Source of the DNA: Pogonophryne albipinna
Taxonomy: Eukaryota > Chordata > Actinopteri > Perciformes > Artedidraconidae
DNA: 64,000 nucleotides
Direction: 5' to 3'
Assembly: GCA_028583405.1 (NCBI GenBank)
Contig: CM053253.1
Coordinates: 7,522,219-7,586,218 of the forward strand
Position 1 is the stretch's first letter. Each line of letters starts with the position of its first letter. The notes beneath the pieces were generated by a model that saw only the letters and a program-made list of their open reading frames with translations, searched no databases and had not been told where the DNA came from. Shown here piece after piece: positions 60,201 to 64,000 of this stretch. Position numbers and translations under genes: made by a program.

Positions 60201-63200
60201 TCTTTCTGCGACTACAGCCAGGTGCTCATGTCCACAGAGGCTGTTTTGGCTACAGCAGCGGACCCCCTCCCACTACCGTGCAAACCCCACCACACACACT
60301 GCCACTGCTCCCGCTCAGACACCGACTCACACCAACATGTGAATGGTGACGGGGGAGTGAAGTGTGAGGCGGGGAACACCTGCTGTTTACACTGCAAGAG
60401 GAGCCCTGACAGTCCTCCGAAACCTTGCAACCACGTCTGTAGTCCTTCAAAAGCCCCCCAGAACCATGTCGTTCCTGCAGCTGCTATTAGCGAATGTCTC
60501 AGTAAGAGCAGGACAGCAGAGCCCCCGTCCAAACAATGCACCAAGAATGAAGCCCAGCAGCCACCGGCAGGCGCTGCAACACGGGTCTCAGCACCAGAAC
60601 CTGATCAGAGCCTGGAAGTGATGGACGTGGAGCAGGAGAGCTCTGAGAGTCTAAATGTCTCTGAAGAACTCACCGGCTTCTATCCCACATCACATCTGAC
60701 CAGTTCTGTGAAGGAAAGCGCACAAATCCTCCACCATGACATGGAAACAAGCGACGGTGTTCACAACGGCGTCAGCACCTCCCTGTCGAACGACCTGTCA
60801 GCAGTCCCGGAGAAAGACGTCCCAGATCCGCAGGCTTCTTCCGTCAGGGCCAGCGCCTCCGTGAGCCCCAGCCCCTCCTGCCTCACCGAGATCAAAACCG
60901 CCGCCATGAACTCTCCGTCCAAAATGCTCAAGTTCCTGAAGATTCCCACGATGGGAGAGAAGTCCCAACCCTCCACGTCCACCGTGAAGCTGAGCCCGCA
61001 GCTCACCCGCAGCTCCAGGATCCCCTGCCGCACCAACAACTACGAGGTGTACCACTCCCCTGTTCCCCCCCGCAGAGCCACCACCACAGAGAGGTGCCGG
61101 CAGCCCCCCCCACCCCCCGCCAGGTCCGAGTCCTACCCGGCAACACACTCCGCCCCGACGTCCCCTCCTCAGTCTGAAGACGTCTGCTCCCCGCCCGTTA
61201 AGGAAGTAAGCTACAGCAGCCTCTCAGCGCCTAAAGCTGCTCCAAAGATGGCCGCTCCTTCTTCCACATCCTCCTCCTCACCGAAAATAGCACAGAGGGT
61301 CCCTCATTATGAAAATGTCAGTGTCATGTCCAGAGAAGAGGAACCAACACAAGGCCAGAAAAGAACCACACTTCCATCTCAAACAAAGGGGAACGGCGGA
61401 GAGAGGAAGCTCGTCAAGTCGCTACCAGAAAGTGTCCTGAACCCTCCTCCTCCGCAGAGAAAGGAGTCGACCACTTCCTCGTCCGAGTCCTCGTCAGACG
61501 ATGAGGACTCGGACAGCCCGGTGTGGGTCAACCAGCACAATCTGCCCGGTGTGTCCGCTCCAGGTAAGCTCACACAGGGAAGACTTAACTTCTCACAAAC
61601 CAGAGAGAAACCAGAGGTGGATGTGAGGGAGACGCAGAGGTCCGATGTGGCCCAGCAGCCGCCACCTCCTCCTCCAGCCAGGAGGACCGACTCCTCCATC
61701 CCTAAGAGGCCTGCAGCGGTGGCAGCGAGACCCCAGCCGGACTCCAGTCACCACGCTTTCAAAGACAGGCTGGCTGCTCTAGGGAAGCTGAGGAGTTCGG
61801 AGGATCTACAGGTCGGTCTGAGGCCGGTGGAAGAGGGCACCTACGCAGAAGAAAGGTGTAAAACAGAGGAGAGGCCGATGGAGCTCCAGAAAGAGGAGCA
61901 GAGACATTCAAAATACACCGACTCGTTGGATAGTAAAAGCAAAGTTAGTAGTGGCGGTTTAAAATACCCGGGGTTGTCTCAGCTGTATGAACACCCTGTG
62001 AAATCTACAGCGGTGAAACAAGAACTGTGCGTGACCAAAACCGAAGGCCCCAAGAGTAAAATTGGTCTGCCGTCCCCTAATGCCGACGCTCCACAGGTGC
62101 TACGCAACAACATCAAATGCCCTGGCTCCCTGAATCTGGCCTATAACCTTAAACCAGTCCCTCACAGCAACAACAGCCCCAATAAAATCCCCCCAAAGTC
62201 ACCGTCCAAACCATGCCAGGGCCCGTCCGTCCACAAAGCAGCGAAACCCGCGGAGTCGCCTCGTTACTCGTCTAAATCAGAGGAGAGGACCAAGATCAGC
62301 GGGAAAGGGAAGAAGAATCCGATGTTTGGAGACAGCCTGCCGCCTCCTCCTCCCAGACCTCCAACGTCGGAGGTGGAGAAGCCCCCGCCGCCGGCCACCA
62401 GCCCGACGTCCGCCATCGAGCAGAAAGTGATGAAGGGCATCGAGGAGAACATGCTGAAGCTGCAGGTGCAGGACCGGGGACCGCAGCCCACCGAGGTGAA
62501 GCAGAAAGCCTCCAACGGCATCGCCAGCTGGTTCGGCCTGAAGAAGAGCAAACTGCCCGCGCTGCGCAAAACGGACGCCACGAAAGTGAATGAGAAGCGG
62601 GAGTGGAAGATCAACATCCCCTCGGTGGGCAGGGACCCTGTGAAGGTGGCCAGCAGGTGTAAAGAAGGAGTGGAGGGCCTGAACATCTCCACGCTGATGG
62701 AGAAGGCGGAGGGGCTGCGGAGGGCTCTGGAGGAGGAGAGGGCGTACGTGGAGAGGTCGGGCAGAGGTCACTCCTGCGAGGTGGTGATGGACCAATCTCA
62801 GGGACAGCTGGCCGTCATGTACCGGGGGGGGCGCTCAGACAACTTCATGCAGCAGCTGCTCAACAGGTGAGGGCCGGCTGGGTAACAAACTGTTCTATTT
62901 GAGGAGTAGGAAGACATGTTTTCAGCTTCTAAAATATGGTTCTTTTATCTTCTCCTCTAGCTTGGCTGAAAGAAAATAAGTGTATTTACGATACAAGATG
63001 TTAACTGATATTAAGTTATGAGGGATAAACCCCTTGAGATGAACCACCCAGTTTTCAAGGGGTTCCTAATGTATAGTACAAACAGCAAGACAGTCAAGAA
63101 TTCACCAAAACTAAATGACAAAACTAAATCAGGTCACATCCTACAGACAAGACTACTACTTAAACATAACCACTATATGGCCACAGAGAGGCCATGAACA

Positions 63201-63676
63201 AATACATTTGCCCTGCAATGAAATACAAATAAATAACAACAATTTGTAATTATATTAAAATACAAACAACGTATGTTACGATACAAGAACATATGATTTA
63301 ATTGTCACGATTAAATCTGAAATTGTCTTGCAGCTCAATTGAAACATCGACAATGACAAATATTTAAGAAACAAGAAAACAGATATTAAAATAACATCAC
63401 TGAAGACCGTTAACAGGCATCTAATCTGGGATTACATTCGGTATTCGTACCCAAAAACACTTCTGATAATACTGCTAACGCCACCATTTAGTTTGGTTGA
63501 GTTTCGACATCCTTACTGAGATGTTATCTGTGTGTGATAAATGCAGAGTGGATGGGAACGAGATGATCACCGTGCCGCAGCGCCGGCTCTCCTTCGACTG
63601 TAAGACCTCGAAGCCGATGTTTTGTCAGCAGGGCGACGTCATCAGTCACACCACCAGTCGAGACGATATGGAGAAG
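57225..63676 (+). CDS. nckap5l: NCK-associated protein 5-like, 5' part (microtubule plus-end/centrosome protein)
   Basis: Seven coding exons: 57225-57365, 58074-58142, 58236-58274, 58369-58488, 59271-59363, 60036-62866, 63547-63676, joining in frame to 1141 codons; the gene continues past the window. The start is ATG 57225, the first bases after an acceptor; ATG 57234 (MSDETEQ) is an alternative. Domains in order: acidic N terminus; coiled coil over exons 1-4 (LVDRLRELEAENSALMLANE through LERQNRALCELFQQKL); a long disordered Ser/Pro-rich part with SMEALSPFFKKKAHILEVLR; then family blocks AIEQKVMKGIEENMLKLQ, ASWFGLKKSKLPALRK and LMEKAEGLRRALEEERAYVE. Two SxIP motifs, SRIP (61014-61025) and SSIP (61692-61703), fit EB1 binding. 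The mammalian protein (also called Cep169) acts at microtubule plus ends and centrosomes. An open frame extends 27 codons upstream of the big exon but is intronic. Coiled-coil wording and gene neighbourhood favour nckap5l over nckap5. Confidence 0.94.
57366..58073 (+). other. nckap5l coding intron 1
   Basis: A 708-bp AT-rich intron with donor GTGAGG and acceptor CCTCACAG. No other feature seen. The following two introns are short (93 and 94 bp); the second contains a GTGTGTGTGTGTG run next to its acceptor. Confidence 0.6.
58489..59270 (+). other. nckap5l coding intron 4
   Basis: A 782-bp intron (donor GTAAAT, acceptor CCGTTGCAG) with related GTCATAAAA-type short repeats at about 58990-59060. 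No gene within. Confidence 0.55.
59556..59970. mobile_element. TTAA MITE (AGAGGCCCTATTATG) directly upstream of the large nckap5l exon
   Basis: TTAA at 59552-59555, then AGAGGCCCTATTATGC. The right part (from CCAGCTAACCAATCAGAGCA at about 59796) matches 32808-33024. The right terminus is eroded near 59970. It ends about 65 bp before the exon starting 60036, so it supplies much of the intron close to the acceptor. Confidence 0.7.
62867..63546 (+). other. nckap5l intron after the large exon
   Basis: A 680-bp AT-rich intron, donor GTGAGG and acceptor AAATGCAG. No other feature. After the last exon, 63677-64000 is intron with nothing recognisable. Confidence 0.6.
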
Positions 63677-64000
63677 GTACATCAGGTTTTACACTCTACA
63701 CTATTCATTTCTCCTCAGACTCACACAAAGACAAGATTATACATTTACAATATTGCTCAAAACCAAATATGCACTTTCATTGAATGCATTGAGCGAGGCG
63801 TGTACAAATTCAAGGTCTTGGATTTTTTCCATTGTGTGCAACTCTATTCTTGAGAGGAATACATATTTATTTAATTCACTTTTATTATTGAGCACAATAC
63901 AATAATTCATCCACTTCCTGTCCAGTGAAAACCATTTATCTTCAAAAGAGTGCGATTTTGAATGTTGGTGGTAAACTAGACGATGACGTTTTTCCTAATT

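Overview
The window looks like a teleost (ray-finned fish) nuclear contig. Three vertebrate genes can be read exon by exon, all on the + strand. The introns have canonical GT-AG borders, and the space between genes is packed with fish-type transposon remnants and simple repeats: LINE 3' ends, TTAA-flanked MITEs, CAGGG-ended hAT-like elements and long (TG)n. No bacterial, plasmid or phage features were seen.

Layout. (1) 1-4167 is the 3' part of cyclin T1 (ccnt1, a P-TEFb subunit). The window opens inside the first cyclin box, six introns follow, and the large last exon encodes the His-rich, Pro-rich C terminus. AT-rich 3'UTR sequence follows. (2) About 6.5-18.0 kb is kansl2 (NSL histone acetyltransferase complex subunit), complete with a 5'UTR exon, nine coding exons and a 507-codon product. 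Two of its introns each carry an identical 138-nt H/ACA-box snoRNA. (3) 18-57 kb is about 39 kb without a recognisable protein-coding host gene. It holds MITEs, three LINE reverse-transcriptase remnants, three copies of a roughly 525-bp CAGGG element, a foldback element, microsatellites and a few low-repeat stretches. Some of these low-repeat stretches look like untranslated first exons of the next gene. (4) 57,225-63,676 is the first seven coding exons of nckap5l (microtubule plus-end/centrosome protein); the gene runs off the window.

Biology. ccnt1 (release of paused RNA polymerase II), kansl2 (MOF/KAT8-dependent H4 acetylation at promoters) and nckap5l (microtubule organisation) are housekeeping or regulatory genes and do not form an operon. 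From memory, the ccnt1-kansl2 neighbourhood is also found in mammals, as is the hosting of H/ACA snoRNAs in KANSL2 introns.

The most interesting signal is in kansl2. A block starting at the snoRNA's 5' edge and ending at the 3' splice site of intron 7 is present a second time inside intron 3, flanked there by a roughly 150-bp direct repeat. The snoRNA is identical in the two copies while the rest has diverged. This looks like a copied, partly processed intron that founded a second working snoRNA. Everything here was read by eye; no alignments or database searches were run.
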